From the NCBI GenBank assembly GCA_026395435.1, contig JAPLYT010000003.1:199328-238834 (forward strand): 39,507 nt of DNA, in the 5' to 3' direction. Position numbers and translations under genes: made by a program. Position 1 is the stretch's first letter. Every line of letters begins with the position of its first letter. Under the pieces are notes generated by a model. The model ran no database searches. It had not been told where the DNA came from and saw nothing but the letters and a program-made list of their open reading frames with translations. Below are positions 1 to 10,520 of this stretch, piece by piece. The DNA is from Candidatus Saccharimonadota bacterium. GTDB lineage: Bacteria; Patescibacteriota; Saccharimonadia; Saccharimonadales; AWTP1-31.

Positions 1-630
1 TTGCGTCAAGACCCTGATGTGGTGATGGTCGGGGAAATTCGAGATAAAGAAACTGCTCAGCTTGCTGTGCAGGCAGCGCTTACGGGGCACTTAGTATTTA
101 GTACACTGCACACCAACTCCGCTGCCGGTATTTTGCCACGTCTGCTCGACATGGGCATTGAGCCGTTCCTGATTGCCAGTACCGTCCATACCGTTATTGG
201 CCAGCGACTTGTCCGCCGGACCAGCGAAAATCGCACGCAGTATCAGTCTAGTAAGTCAGAAACCGCTGCCATCCAGGCCACGATTGGTTCGTTATTGCCA
301 AAGACTGATGCCGATCGCAAAAAAGCAGCCGAAGATCTTGGCTATGATAACTTGCCACTTGGCACCCAAAACGCTTATACTTTATTCAAGGGTGAAGACG
401 CTCCAGAAACGCCCGGTGGGTATAAGGGGCGAATGGGCTTATACGAAGTATTCGGCATAAGCGAACCCATCCAAGATCTTATCCTCAAACGCTCCACATC
501 TGCCGAAATCCAGAAGGCAGCACGAGCGGAGGGAATGGTCACTATGAGAGAAGACGGGTATCTGAAGGCACTCACCGGCCAGACGACACTCGCAGAAATC
601 AACAGGGTCGCCGCAACGGATAGCGCGTAA
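1..630 (+). CDS. pilB: Type IV pilus assembly ATPase PilB/GspE family, C-terminal part (truncated by window edge)
   Basis: [40 protein letters not shown] Walker B/His box; [13 protein letters not shown] motif; followed by pilT and pilC. Confidence 0.93.
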   Translation: MRQDPDVVMVGEIRDKETAQLAVQAALTGHLVFSTLHTNSAAGILPRLLDMGIEPFLIASTVHTVIGQRLVRRTSENRTQYQSSKSETAAIQATIGSLLPKTDADRKKAAEDLGYDNLPLGTQNAYTLFKGEDAPETPGGYKGRMGLYEVFGISEPIQDLILKRSTSAEIQKAARAEGMVTMREDGYLKALTGQTTLAEINRVAATDSA

Positions 631-648
631 AGAAAAAAGGGCAAAAAC

Positions 649-1710
649 ATGCAACCACGAATCGAAATATTACTCGAAGAAGTTATCAAAAAGAAAGCAT
701 CTGACCTTCACTTGCAGGTCAGTCTGCCACCGATGCTTCGCGTCGATGGTGCACTCATGCCCGTCAATGGCACCGATCCACTCACCGAGGAAACCATTGA
801 GCTACTCATCTTTGCCATTCTTGATGAAGACCAAAAGCAAATCTTACTCAAAGATAAAGAATTCGATTTTTCTTTTGCCTTTGGCGATCTCGGCAGATTC
901 CGTGTCAATGCCTTCCACGAACGGGGCAACCTCGCGGCTGCTCTTCGTCTCATTCCTAATGAAATCTTAAGTATCGAACAGCTCGGCCTGCCGCCAATCG
1001 TTAATAAATTTGCCGACTACCCGCGCGGCCTTGTGCTTGTTACGGGGCCAACCGGTTCTGGTAAATCTACCTCGCTTGCCGCGCTCGTTAGCAAGATCAA
1101 CCACGAGCGAGCAACTCATATCGTCACCATCGAAGATCCAATCGAATTTACCCACAAATCAGTTAAGTCTGTCATTGTGCAGCGTGAAGTTCACTACGAT
1201 ACCTATTCGTTCTCAGCGGCTCTCCGTTCATCACTCCGTCAAGATCCAGACGTGGTACTCATCGGAGAAATGCGTGACCTCGAGACCATCAGCTCAGCTA
1301 TTACTATCGCAGAGACGGGGCACTTAGTGTTCGCCACACTGCACACCAACTCTGCCGCACAGAGTATCGATCGTATGATCGATGTCTTTCCACCGCATCA
1401 ACAGCCGCAAATTCGCTCACAGCTTGCCAATATCCTCATGGCCATCTGTTCTCAACGCCTTGTGCCTTCCATCGGTGGTGGTCGTATTGCATCTGCTGAG
1501 ATTCTGATTGCTACTCCTGCTGTCCGTAACATCATCCGCGAAGGCAAGAGCCATCAGCTTGAAGCGGTCATTCAGACCGGTGCTGAATTTGGCATGCAAT
1601 CCATGGATAAAACCCTCGTGAACCTCATCCATAATGGCACGATTACCTACGAAGAAGCACGAAACTACGCCGTAGATGTCGATGAGCTAGATCGGCTCAT
1701 GAGAGGATGA
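649..1710 (+). CDS. pilT: Twitching motility ATPase PilT
   Basis: GPTGSGKSTSLAALV Walker [39 protein letters not shown]. Confidence 0.95.
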   Translation: MQPRIEILLEEVIKKKASDLHLQVSLPPMLRVDGALMPVNGTDPLTEETIELLIFAILDEDQKQILLKDKEFDFSFAFGDLGRFRVNAFHERGNLAAALRLIPNEILSIEQLGLPPIVNKFADYPRGLVLVTGPTGSGKSTSLAALVSKINHERATHIVTIEDPIEFTHKSVKSVIVQREVHYDTYSFSAALRSSLRQDPDVVLIGEMRDLETISSAITIAETGHLVFATLHTNSAAQSIDRMIDVFPPHQQPQIRSQLANILMAICSQRLVPSIGGGRIASAEILIATPAVRNIIREGKSHQLEAVIQTGAEFGMQSMDKTLVNLIHNGTITYEEARNYAVDVDELDRLMRG

Positions 1711-1717
1711 AATCCCC

Positions 1718-2935
1718 ATGTTAGTTTTTGAATATACCGCTCGCAATACTGCAACTGGCCAAAAAGTTAGTTCAGACATTGCTGCAGAAAACGAGCAAGC
1801 TGCCGCCAAGATCATCCAAGGGCAGGGGCTTGCTCCGCTAAGCATTAAGGTTAAAGATTCAAACAGTGGTGGTATCCTAAAAATATTTAATGGCATCAAA
1901 ACAAGTGATAAAGTCTTATTTTCTCGTCAGCTATCCACTCTCATAAACGCCGGATTGCCACTAGTCCAAAGCCTTCGGAATGTCGTAGCTCAGACAGAGA
2001 ATAAGAAGCTCAAAGTAGTCGTCAACCAAGTAATCTCAGATGTAGAAGGTGGATCAGCACTAGCCAAAGCACTAGGACGCCACCCAGAAGCGTTCAACAA
2101 AGTGTTCGTCAGTATGGTCGCCGCCGGTGAAGCTTCAGGTACTCTCGATACGGCATTAGAGCGCCTCGCTAATCAGCAAGAAAAAGACGCTGAAATTATA
2201 AGTAAAGTCAGGGGTGCTCTTATATACCCAGCGGTTGTTTTGGTTGTGATGTTCGCAGTTATTGGATTTATGATCGTTAAAGTTCTCCCGCAGGTAGAAG
2301 TGTTATATAAAGACTTACCGGGGGCATCTCTTCCTATTTTGACTAAAATTTTACTGTGGATGTCTCATGCCATAATTGACTATTGGTGGATTGTAATCGC
2401 TATAGTTATTTTCGGCGGCATTTTCTTAGGCAGGTGGGTACGTACAAGTAGCGGTAAATCAGTCATGGACAATTTGAAGATGAAAGCATGGCCTATCGGT
2501 CCGCTATTTATGAAATTATATATGGCACGTTTTGCACGAACCGGGGCAACGCTCGTAAGCAGTGGCGTGCCATTACTCCAGATGCTTCAGATTACTGGCG
2601 ACGCTATCAGTAACGTCCATGTTGAGCACGCACTTTCTAAAGCGGCAGAGAAGGTAAAGGGTGGTAAGGCGCTCAGTGACTCTCTTGAAGGCGACCCCAA
2701 CTTTTTGCCGTTAGTACCAAACATGCTGCGTATTGGAGAGCAATCGGGAGCTCTCGAAGCTATGCTCGAGAAAATTGCCGATTACTACGAAAAAGAAGTC
2801 GATACTCAGATTCGGAATGTCTCAAGCATTATCGAGCCAGTCTTGATGGTAATACTCGGTGTCTTTGCCTTCATAATCGTTGCAGCCGTTCTATTGCCTA
2901 TTTACGGTCTAGCGGGTCAAAACTTTATTAAATAG
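1718..2935 (+). CDS. pilC: Type IV pilus inner-membrane platform protein PilC (GspF family)
   Basis: FSRQLSTLINAGLPLVQSLR, VSMVAAGEASGTLD, C-terminal TM; position after pilT. Confidence 0.94.
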   Translation: MLVFEYTARNTATGQKVSSDIAAENEQAAAKIIQGQGLAPLSIKVKDSNSGGILKIFNGIKTSDKVLFSRQLSTLINAGLPLVQSLRNVVAQTENKKLKVVVNQVISDVEGGSALAKALGRHPEAFNKVFVSMVAAGEASGTLDTALERLANQQEKDAEIISKVRGALIYPAVVLVVMFAVIGFMIVKVLPQVEVLYKDLPGASLPILTKILLWMSHAIIDYWWIVIAIVIFGGIFLGRWVRTSSGKSVMDNLKMKAWPIGPLFMKLYMARFARTGATLVSSGVPLLQMLQITGDAISNVHVEHALSKAAEKVKGGKALSDSLEGDPNFLPLVPNMLRIGEQSGALEAMLEKIADYYEKEVDTQIRNVSSIIEPVLMVILGVFAFIIVAAVLLPIYGLAGQNFIK

Positions 2936-3019
2936 TGTTAAAATGCTCTTGCTTTTTATGCTAAACGCCGTATCATAATAAGCATAACTAACGTTAAACA
3001 TCTAAAGGGGGCATTTAGA

Positions 3020-3484
3020 ATGCTAAACAAAATAAAAAACCGTAAACAAGAGGGCTTCACCATTATCGAAGTCTTGATCGTCTTGGCTATCGCCGGACTC
3101 ATCATGCTGATCGTATTCTTGGCGGTACCTGCACTACAAAGAAACTCACGAAATACTGAAGTCAAAAATGAAGCAAATCGAATGGCAACAGGAATTAATG
3201 AGTTTATTTCTAACGCTAACGGAAAGAATCCTTCTGCTAGTGCTTCAACAACAGCAAACTCTGACGCTGAGACTATATACAAGGGGGCTACGGCTACTCG
3301 AATCACGAAACTCACAATTCAGACGGGTGACGTTACAAATGCTTCTGATACACCTTCTGGAATAGCGATAGCTGTTACTAACGGTCAATGCAATGGTAAT
3401 ATTGCAAAATCAGGTGGAACTGCTAGACAAGCTGCACTCCAGTACGGTTTAGAAGGTGGTCAATCAGCTTGTATCCAAATTTAA
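3020..3484 (+). CDS. Type IV major pilin-like protein
   Basis: Prepilin motif EGFTIIEVLIVLAIAGLIMLIV; C-terminal Cys pair. Confidence 0.9.
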   Translation: MLNKIKNRKQEGFTIIEVLIVLAIAGLIMLIVFLAVPALQRNSRNTEVKNEANRMATGINEFISNANGKNPSASASTTANSDAETIYKGATATRITKLTIQTGDVTNASDTPSGIAIAVTNGQCNGNIAKSGGTARQAALQYGLEGGQSACIQI

Positions 3485-3504
3485 TGTTACGATGAACGAG
3501 CAGT

Positions 3505-3529
3505 AGAGTACGGTATATCTTACCGTACT
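3505..3529 (+). terminator. Hairpin between pilin gene and pilD (GAGTACGGTA tatct TACCGTACTC)
   Basis: Perfect 10-bp stem just after the pilin stop; weak downstream T content, so may be a processing/stabilising hairpin rather than a terminator. Confidence 0.55.
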
Positions 3530-3551
3530 CTATTTATATATAATGATAATT

Positions 3552-4373
3552 ATGATTCCCCTTACTCTTGTTCTACTTGGTCTTTGCTATGGTAGTTTTG
3601 TAAACGCCCTTGTCTGGCGTATTCATAAGCAGGCTACTACTAAGACAATGAAAGGCCAGGCCAAGTACTCAATAGCCAATGGCAGATCTATGTGCGTCCA
3701 TTGTGAGCATGTCCTCAGTCCACTTGATCTCATTCCAGTGCTAAGCTGGCTCTCGCTCCGCGGCAAATGCCGTTACTGCCACAAGCCCATACCAGATACC
3801 CCGTTGAGTGAACTGGCCACCCCGCTCATATTTGTTATTTCGTATGTCTTCTGGCCACTGCCGTTTTCTACCTATCAGATATTCCTTTTTTCGCTGTGGT
3901 TGATTTTTGTTACTGGCTTTATGGCGCTCGCTATCTATGATCTGCGCTGGAAGTTGCTACCAAACAGGGTCGTTTTCCCACTCATGTGGCTATCACTCCT
4001 TCAGCTATTGCTTGGGCTCGTGATCTTTGGTCAGGGCGTACATATTCTGCCAGGTATTATTTCGGCAAGCCTCGTGGGCGGAGGTATCTTTTGGCTTCTG
4101 TTTCAGGTATCAGACGGAAAATGGATCGGCGGTGGGGACGTCAAGCTTGGTTTCCTCGTCGGCTCGCTGTTTACAAGTCCACTTCAGAGCGTGCTTTTTA
4201 TTTTTCTTGGCTCACTCATCGGCACTATTGTCTCATTGCCGCTACTACTTGCGGGTAAGGCTAAACGCACATCACACCTACCGTTTGGGCCTTTTCTGAT
4301 TGCATCAGCAATACTTGTACGACTCTTTGGACTTGGGATTATTAGTTGGTATAAGCGCCATATAGGGCTATAA
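3552..4373 (+). CDS. pilD: Prepilin peptidase (A24 family); ORF track starts at 3543, ATG 3552 fits a leaderless start better
   Basis: GSFVNALVWRIH, CVHCEH...CRYCHKPI zinc motif, GGGDVKLGFLVG motif; TATAAT at 3539-3544. Confidence 0.92.
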   Translation: MIPLTLVLLGLCYGSFVNALVWRIHKQATTKTMKGQAKYSIANGRSMCVHCEHVLSPLDLIPVLSWLSLRGKCRYCHKPIPDTPLSELATPLIFVISYVFWPLPFSTYQIFLFSLWLIFVTGFMALAIYDLRWKLLPNRVVFPLMWLSLLQLLLGLVIFGQGVHILPGIISASLVGGGIFWLLFQVSDGKWIGGGDVKLGFLVGSLFTSPLQSVLFIFLGSLIGTIVSLPLLLAGKAKRTSHLPFGPFLIASAILVRLFGLGIISWYKRHIGL

Positions 4374-4414
4374 AATATCTCGTTAGCCTTAATGCTTATG
4401 CTATACTTGTGAGT

Positions 4415-5173
4415 ATGAAGTGTGGGTCCAACCCCAAGGGTTTTACTATTGTAGAGACGTTGATATTTCTAGCCGTATCAGGTGCTCTTTTGTTTAGCGC
4501 AATTGCTGTCATGTCAGGATCTCAAAATAAATCTCGTTTCAATGATGCCCTCTATGATGTTCAACAGCAAATTGATTCAGCCGTTAATAATCTTTCTACT
4601 GGTTATTATGGAGGTTCAGATAATCTGTCCTGTTCGGTTGATTCAGTAAATGGAAATATTGTACTTTCTGTAGGAGGTGTTCGAGGTCAAAGCCCGCAGT
4701 GCCAATTTATAGGCAGGATGGTTACCTTTAATCCAGACAACATGGTCATTCAAAGTATTGTCGGTCTTACGAAATCCTCAGGTTCTGATGTTACTAGCTT
4801 CAATGACTCAAAGGCAGTCGTTGTGCCTGCCACTATCCAGACAATAAACTACAAATACGGCCTAACTTTTAATAAGTTGCAGCTTGGGGCTAATGCTTCT
4901 ACGGAACGTAACATTGCATTTATTTCTGCATTTCCTGAAGATAACGGATTGGGAGCAGGTATCTTGAAATCAGGGAACCTGCAAAATGACTTTGTTGTAG
5001 TCCCCGGCGGCATTTTAGATAGCATCAAAACTACATATCTTGCATCTAAAAATCCGTCCTCAGGCATCACGGTCTGTTTAAAGAGTGGTACGAATAGTGA
5101 ATATGCTGCTATAACGATAGGTGGTGAAGGACGGTCTGCGACGACTTCACGATTGATAGGTACATCATGCTAA
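4415..5173 (+). CDS. Type IV pilin-like (minor pilin) protein
   Basis: KGFTIVETLIFLAVSGALLFSAIAV prepilin N-terminus; ORF track starts at GTG 4409. Confidence 0.8.
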   Translation: MKCGSNPKGFTIVETLIFLAVSGALLFSAIAVMSGSQNKSRFNDALYDVQQQIDSAVNNLSTGYYGGSDNLSCSVDSVNGNIVLSVGGVRGQSPQCQFIGRMVTFNPDNMVIQSIVGLTKSSGSDVTSFNDSKAVVVPATIQTINYKYGLTFNKLQLGANASTERNIAFISAFPEDNGLGAGILKSGNLQNDFVVVPGGILDSIKTTYLASKNPSSGITVCLKSGTNSEYAAITIGGEGRSATTSRLIGTSC

Positions 5174-5514
5174 GGCGTCGACTCAATCAGACGGGTGATA
5201 CCATAGTGGAAGTCCTCATTGCTTCCGTGATAGTTAGTACCGTACTCGTGGGAGGCTATAAAATAGCAAACTTGAGCATTCGCCAGATACGAATGGCACA
5301 AGAACGAACTGAAGCTCAAAAAATTGCATCTGGTGAGATAGAGAAAAAACCAATCTGTTCCGATCTCCCTTCCTCCAAATTCATAGCACCACGATACACT
5401 GTTAATTTTTCTTGCGATACAAATACTCCACAAACCTTAAGCATTGAAGTCACTTGGCCGTCTCTAAGTGGTGGAATTGAGAAAACTTACATGTACTACA
5501 GGGCAGGGCCATAA
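5167..5514 (+). CDS. PilV-like minor pilin
   Basis: TGDTIVEVLIASVIVSTVLVGGYKIA; overlaps neighbours in operon. Confidence 0.75.
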   Translation: MLRRRLNQTGDTIVEVLIASVIVSTVLVGGYKIANLSIRQIRMAQERTEAQKIASGEIEKKPICSDLPSSKFIAPRYTVNFSCDTNTPQTLSIEVTWPSLSGGIEKTYMYYRAGP

Positions 5515-6107
5515 TGCGTCTCAATAGATCACAAAAGTCACAATCGGGCTTCACTATATTAGAATTAATGATAGCAACAACAGCTTTTTCGGTAATTTTA
5601 CTTGCGTGTGCGTTCGCCCTTATACAGATAGGTAACTTATATTACAGAGGTACTATTATTTCTCGGACTCAAGGTGTCGCTAGATCTGTGGTAGACGAAA
5701 TTTCTACCGCCATACAATTTGGGGACGCAGCACCCCAGATAGCACAGGCTAGTACCACGACTCCAGGGTATGTCTGTATTGGTCCGAACAGATATACTAT
5801 TTTTAAGTTGAATACTCAAGTTCAAGGAGCTAATCATGCTTTGGGTTTTGATAAAAACGGTCTTTCATGTACTGCAAACACCGCCTTCAGAGGAGCAAAA
5901 GAACTATTAGGCGATAATATGCGGTTAACTAAATTCTCTGTAACTCCTCGGCCATCCGCAGTTAGTCCGTCATATTATGATATTGAAGTGAATATTATTT
6001 ATGGTACTGACGATCTTTTTACTGGCGATAACTGTAACGGTGGAAAAGGGAGCCAATTTTGTGCTTCTGCTCATTTAACGACAACGGTATTCAGGAGGAA
6101 GACATGA
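5514..6107 (+). CDS. PilW-like minor pilin
   Basis: QSGFTILELMIATTAFSVILLACAFAL prepilin motif. Confidence 0.8.
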   Translation: MRLNRSQKSQSGFTILELMIATTAFSVILLACAFALIQIGNLYYRGTIISRTQGVARSVVDEISTAIQFGDAAPQIAQASTTTPGYVCIGPNRYTIFKLNTQVQGANHALGFDKNGLSCTANTAFRGAKELLGDNMRLTKFSVTPRPSAVSPSYYDIEVNIIYGTDDLFTGDNCNGGKGSQFCASAHLTTTVFRRKT

Positions 6108-7141
6108 TTACTACAAATGATGATGCAGATTTTCCTAAAAAGGAAAGTTTACAAAAAGATGAGAAGGGTATTGTTTCAATTGTTGTCACATTATTAATCA
6201 TGGCTATCCTTACCCTTATCGTTACAGGCTTTGCTCAACTTGCCCGTAGAGAGCAAAGAGAAGCACTCGATAGACAGCTTGCCTCCCAGGCAAATTATGC
6301 CGCAGAGACAGGGATAAACGATGCGAGAAGAGCGTTATTAAACTCAGCGTTCAGTGGCCAGAAAGACGATTGCGGTCCAGTCTCTAGGATACACGAACTT
6401 AGCAACAATAATCTCGGTGACAATGTGTCATATAGTTGTCTGCTCATCAATCAAAAGCTAAAAAATACTTTATCTAATGTATCGACAGATAAGTCCACTG
6501 TCGAAGAACTGCACGCAGTAAGTTCCACGCCAACACCTTTAACGAATCTTGACCAGGTTCTCATAAGCTGGAAATCAGTCGATGGTAGTAGTGGCATACC
6601 TAGCAATTTCGGGCAGTTCCCGGCCAGTGGAAGTTGGGGCCCAAATATTGGCATATTGAGACTCGACATAATCCCTTATAATCCCACTAATTTTAATTCA
6701 ATAGGTTTAAAACAGGCGGCGTATACCGTATTCTTATATCCTAGCTCAGTCGGCACTACACCTAGTTATTCATCGGCTCTACGCGATCAAGGTCAAGTAA
6801 TTAAAGCTCAGTGTACCGGAGGCCTCTGCAAAATGAGCATAACAGGCCTTACGAGCGTAGATTATATTGTTCGCCTTAAGTCAATATATAAAGACTCTAC
6901 AGTAAGTATCTGTGCTGGGACATGCGACGGCACAATACTATTTAAAGGCAGTCAAACAGAAATTGACTCAACAGGTAAAGCAGGTGATGTACTAAAGAGA
7001 CTGAAAGTTCGCATTCCAAAAAATCCTGGTAATGCTAAAAAAACACCTGCAGACTTCACCCTCGATAGCTCAGAGAGCATTTGCAAGGAATCGAAAGTTA
7101 CACCGACCACATTTGATAAAGGTACTTGTCCGACCTACTAG
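6104..7141 (+). CDS. PilX-like pilus assembly protein
   Basis: KGIVSIVVTLLIMAILTLIVTGFAQLARREQREALDRQLASQANYAAETGINDA; last gene of pil cluster; ATG 6104 preferred over track start 6059. Confidence 0.7.
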   Translation: MITTNDDADFPKKESLQKDEKGIVSIVVTLLIMAILTLIVTGFAQLARREQREALDRQLASQANYAAETGINDARRALLNSAFSGQKDDCGPVSRIHELSNNNLGDNVSYSCLLINQKLKNTLSNVSTDKSTVEELHAVSSTPTPLTNLDQVLISWKSVDGSSGIPSNFGQFPASGSWGPNIGILRLDIIPYNPTNFNSIGLKQAAYTVFLYPSSVGTTPSYSSALRDQGQVIKAQCTGGLCKMSITGLTSVDYIVRLKSIYKDSTVSICAGTCDGTILFKGSQTEIDSTGKAGDVLKRLKVRIPKNPGNAKKTPADFTLDSSESICKESKVTPTTFDKGTCPTY

Positions 7142-8058
7142 CCTTCGCTGCGGTGAAAGCGTTCGTGGATGTCTTTCAGGTGTGGGTCGGTCACGTGAGT
7201 ATATATCTGGGTTGTCGATATATTGCTATGTCCAAGCATAGCTTGCACGCTCCGAAGATCAGCCCCATTCATGAGTAGATCGGTCGCAAATGAATGACGT
7301 AGGGTATGGGGTGATACGTGTTTGGTGATCCCGGCCATCAGGGCAGTTTTGGCCACCATTCGTTGCACGCTGCGGGCAGTCAGCCGATGGAAGTTGCCGC
7401 TGGTATCCACCTTCTTTTGGCCACTATAGCGTATAAAAAGTGGTTTCACGGTATCTTTACGCATATCTATGTATAAGGTGATCCACTCAGCTGCCTCAGG
7501 ACTGATAAAGATTGGTCGGTCTTTTTGGCCTTTTCCTCGCACCATAAACTCTCGTCGCTTTAAGTTGATATGATCTTTATCCAGAGCCACTAGCTCAGAC
7601 ACACGGAGTCCACTACTGAACAAAAGTTCGAGTATCGCGCGGTCGCGGAGTCCGGCGAGTGTTTTTATGGGGCAAGCTTTGAACATTCGTTCTACTTCTT
7701 CAGGAGTCAGAAATGTCACTTGCCGCCGACTGGTTTTAGCCAGCTCGATTTTATCGGCACGCAGCGCAGGGATGTCCCGTTTGGTGCAAAATTTCAGAAA
7801 ACTTCTGAGGGCTATAAGGTGGTAATTTTGAGTATTTTTTTGTAGTTCATCACTAGTATTCGTGCCCAGACGGTTCAGCCAGAGTCGCCATTTGCGTATC
7901 AGCTCGGCATCGATATCCTTGATCTGTATTTCACCGGCATAATCGAGCAGGCGTGTCAGGTAGTGGTCGTAGTTCGAGATGGTCTTCTGAGACCTGTTTT
8001 GTTCAATCTCTAAATACTCGAGGAAGTCGGTCTTGGCTTTACTTACTAACATAAGCAT
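7138..8058 (-). CDS. Tyrosine recombinase XerC/XerD family
   Basis: LLFSSGLRVSELVALD, HVSPHTLRHSFATDLLMNGADLRSVQAMLGHSNISTTQIYTHV catalytic R..H-x-x-R..H..Y. Confidence 0.95.
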   Translation of the reverse strand: MLMLVSKAKTDFLEYLEIEQNRSQKTISNYDHYLTRLLDYAGEIQIKDIDAELIRKWRLWLNRLGTNTSDELQKNTQNYHLIALRSFLKFCTKRDIPALRADKIELAKTSRRQVTFLTPEEVERMFKACPIKTLAGLRDRAILELLFSSGLRVSELVALDKDHINLKRREFMVRGKGQKDRPIFISPEAAEWITLYIDMRKDTVKPLFIRYSGQKKVDTSGNFHRLTARSVQRMVAKTALMAGITKHVSPHTLRHSFATDLLMNGADLRSVQAMLGHSNISTTQIYTHVTDPHLKDIHERFHRSEG

Positions 8059-8146
8059 AAGTATACCTCACGTGGCACCAACAATGCCTTTCAACATCGT
8101 GTCCGTATCTGTTAAACTATAGACAACCTAAACAAGGAATATATAC

Positions 8147-8671
8147 ATGGAACAAACACTCATTATTCTCAAGCCAGATGCAGTCAAGCGTGGACTTACC
8201 GGAGAAATAATCTCAAGGTTCGAGCGAGCAGGGCTCAAGATCGTCGCTGCCAAAATGCTCCGACCAGACTATGATCAATTCTACTACCACTACGAAAACA
8301 TCAGTAAAATGGTGTCACGACGTGGCCAAGATGCTTTCGATGTAACCCTTGCCATGATGCAAGAAGGCCCGGTTATGGCATTTGTTCTGCAAGGCCTCGG
8401 TGCAGCAAGCCTCGTTCGTAAGATGGTAGGCGACACAGAACCGCAAAAAGCCCTCCCTGGCACCATTCGGGGTGACTTTGCACACATGGGCTTCGCTCAC
8501 GCCAACGCTCATGGAATCGGCGTACCAAACGTCATTCATGCGTCAGGCGATGCCGATGAAGCCAAGGAAGAGATCAAGCACTGGTTTAGCGAAGACGAAT
8601 TATTCGACTACGAGACAGCAGCCGAAACATACACACAAGCGACAAATCGCGGCAAAAACAAGAAAAAATAG
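8147..8671 (+). CDS. ndk: Nucleoside diphosphate kinase
   Basis: EQTLIILKPDAVKRGLTGEIISRFERAGLKIVAAKM; PGTIRGDF; NVIHASGDADEA. Confidence 0.95.
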   Translation: MEQTLIILKPDAVKRGLTGEIISRFERAGLKIVAAKMLRPDYDQFYYHYENISKMVSRRGQDAFDVTLAMMQEGPVMAFVLQGLGAASLVRKMVGDTEPQKALPGTIRGDFAHMGFAHANAHGIGVPNVIHASGDADEAKEEIKHWFSEDELFDYETAAETYTQATNRGKNKKK

Positions 8672-8690
8672 CTCGATACCGTCTTAAAAT

Positions 8691-8720
8691 AAAAAATCTC
8701 TGATATATCAGAGATTTTTT
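8691..8720. terminator. Perfect 30-bp palindromic bidirectional terminator AAAAAATCTCTGATATATCAGAGATTTTTT
   Basis: Perfect self-complement, A and T runs on both flanks; between convergent ndk and tRNA-Arg. Confidence 0.9.
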
Positions 8721-8722
8721 AA

Positions 8723-8799
8723 TGGTGACCCGGGAGGGATTCGAACCCCCGACGCCCGCCTTAGGACGGCGGCGCTCTATCCAGCTGAGCTACCGGGCC
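8723..8799 (-). tRNA. tRNA-Arg(CCT), CCA encoded
   Basis: GGCCCGG...anticodon arm CCGCC GTCCTAA GGCGG...GGGGG TTCGAAT CCCTC...CCGGGTC A CCA. Confidence 0.96.
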
Positions 8800-8910
8800 A
8801 TGGGCCTATTCTAATAGGGGTAACCATAAAAAGCTACCCAATAACCAATATAATGCCTTTTTACTAGCCCACCCCTAGACGTAAGCCACCAAAAGCATTA
8901 CGCTAGTGGT

Positions 8911-9465
8911 ATGCCAAAATCGACCAAAAAGTATTTTGATGACCAGTTTGACGACGAAACGGTTTTATATGTTTTTCGAAAGCACCCGATCGTTATGCGG
9001 AAGGGGCTCATCATCGGGTTGGCCGCCTGGCTCGTAGGGCCCATCTATACGCTTGTCCTTGTCTACGCGCGCCCCGACAACGTTCCCAGTATGGGATTCT
9101 TCGGATTAAGCCTCGTCGCTAGCATTCTACTCGGTATGCTTATACTGTTACCTTCATGGATAGGTTGGTATTACAGCCTGTTTATCGTTACCGACCAAAG
9201 ACTCATACAAATTACTCAAAAAGGTTTGTTTCACCGAAGCGTTATAGATCTAGGCTTAGGGCAGATACAAATGGTCAACTACCAGATCGCTGGACTCCAG
9301 CAAACTTTGCTCGGATACGGTACAATAATGATGCAGACGTACGTCGGTGATCTTGTTATCCACGATATTCACCATCCTGCAAAGATTCAGAAGAAACTCC
9401 TCCATATTCTCCGCGAAGAAGGTGTGGACGTACTGGAAAAACCGATAGAAAAGGAACAAGAATAA
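8911..9465 (+). CDS. PH-domain (bPH2/YdbS-like) membrane protein
   Basis: Two TM segments then VTDQRLIQITQKGLFHRSVIDLGLGQIQMVNYQ, typical of bacterial PH membrane proteins. Confidence 0.75.
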   Translation: MPKSTKKYFDDQFDDETVLYVFRKHPIVMRKGLIIGLAAWLVGPIYTLVLVYARPDNVPSMGFFGLSLVASILLGMLILLPSWIGWYYSLFIVTDQRLIQITQKGLFHRSVIDLGLGQIQMVNYQIAGLQQTLLGYGTIMMQTYVGDLVIHDIHHPAKIQKKLLHILREEGVDVLEKPIEKEQE

Positions 9466-9466
9466 C

Positions 9467-10519
9467 ATGAAGCAAAAACTAAAAAATCTGGTATCAAAAA
9501 AGGCTCGCATAGCATCGCAAGACACAGAACAAGAGGGCTTGCCACGTATCACTAATGAAACCGTTGCTGAACACCGCGAAGAGGTCTTATCTAGTGCTCG
9601 TAAGTACATTTATCCTTTGCAACACTCAAAACACAAGATAGTCCTGATTACGACCAGCTTATTCATTGCGGCTATCGTGATGTTCTTTAGCTTCACGACA
9701 CTGTCGTTATATAAGCTCAAGTCGCACTCAGCTTTTCTGTATGGCGTTACCCAAGTTCTGCCATTCCCAATTGCAAAAGCAGGGGGTAGCTATGTTGCAT
9801 ACGAAAATTACCTTTTTGAGCTCAAACACTACATCCACTACTATCAAAATCAGCAGAAACTCGACTTCAAGACAGAATCAGGTAAGCAACAACTCGCTGA
9901 ATTCAAAAAACGTGCACTCGATAAGGTCATCAACGATGCCTACATCAAGCAACTGGCTAAAGAAAACAAAGTTTCTGTTTCCGACAAAGAAGTGAATACC
10001 GAAATTCAAATTGTTCGCACCCAAAACAGGCTAGGCGGAAGTGATAAAGTATTCGAAGATGTCCTCAAGGAATACTGGGGCTGGTCACTCAATGACTTCA
10101 AGCGAAGTCTTAAGCAGCAGATCCTAGCCCAAAAGCTCCTACCAGTTTTAGACCCAGCAACGTCGGCCCGAGCAGCGGCAGCAAAAGCTGAATTATCATC
10201 AGGTGCTGACTTTGCAGCTATTGCTAAGAAATATTCTGACGACGCATCTACAAAAGACAACGGCGGAGAATTTGGGTTCCCAATAGACAAAGCAAACCGT
10301 GATATATCTGCACAAACCACAGCCGTACTGTTCAAACTAAAGCCTGGCGAAGTATCCGATGTTATCAATGCTGGCTACAGTTTGGAGATAGTCAAGAACA
10401 TAGAAGTGCAGGGCGACAAAGTCCGATCTGCCCATATTCTGTTCAATTATAAAGATATAAATACCTATATCAATGACCTCAAAGATAAGAAGAAATCAAG
10501 CATTTTCGTGAAACTTTAA
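9467..10519 (+). CDS. Membrane-anchored parvulin-type peptidylprolyl isomerase (PrsA/SurA-like)
   Basis: SurA-N-like helical part; AELSSGADFAAIAKKYSDDASTKDNGGEFGF rotamase motif; N-terminal TM. Confidence 0.85.
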   Translation: MKQKLKNLVSKKARIASQDTEQEGLPRITNETVAEHREEVLSSARKYIYPLQHSKHKIVLITTSLFIAAIVMFFSFTTLSLYKLKSHSAFLYGVTQVLPFPIAKAGGSYVAYENYLFELKHYIHYYQNQQKLDFKTESGKQQLAEFKKRALDKVINDAYIKQLAKENKVSVSDKEVNTEIQIVRTQNRLGGSDKVFEDVLKEYWGWSLNDFKRSLKQQILAQKLLPVLDPATSARAAAAKAELSSGADFAAIAKKYSDDASTKDNGGEFGFPIDKANRDISAQTTAVLFKLKPGEVSDVINAGYSLEIVKNIEVQGDKVRSAHILFNYKDINTYINDLKDKKKSSIFVKL

Positions 10520-10520
10520 A

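Noticed and set aside
84-1350. Near-identical DNA around the HLVF.TLHTNSA box in pilB and pilT
   Set aside because: Conserved protein motif with similar codon use explains it; gene conversion cannot be shown from one genome
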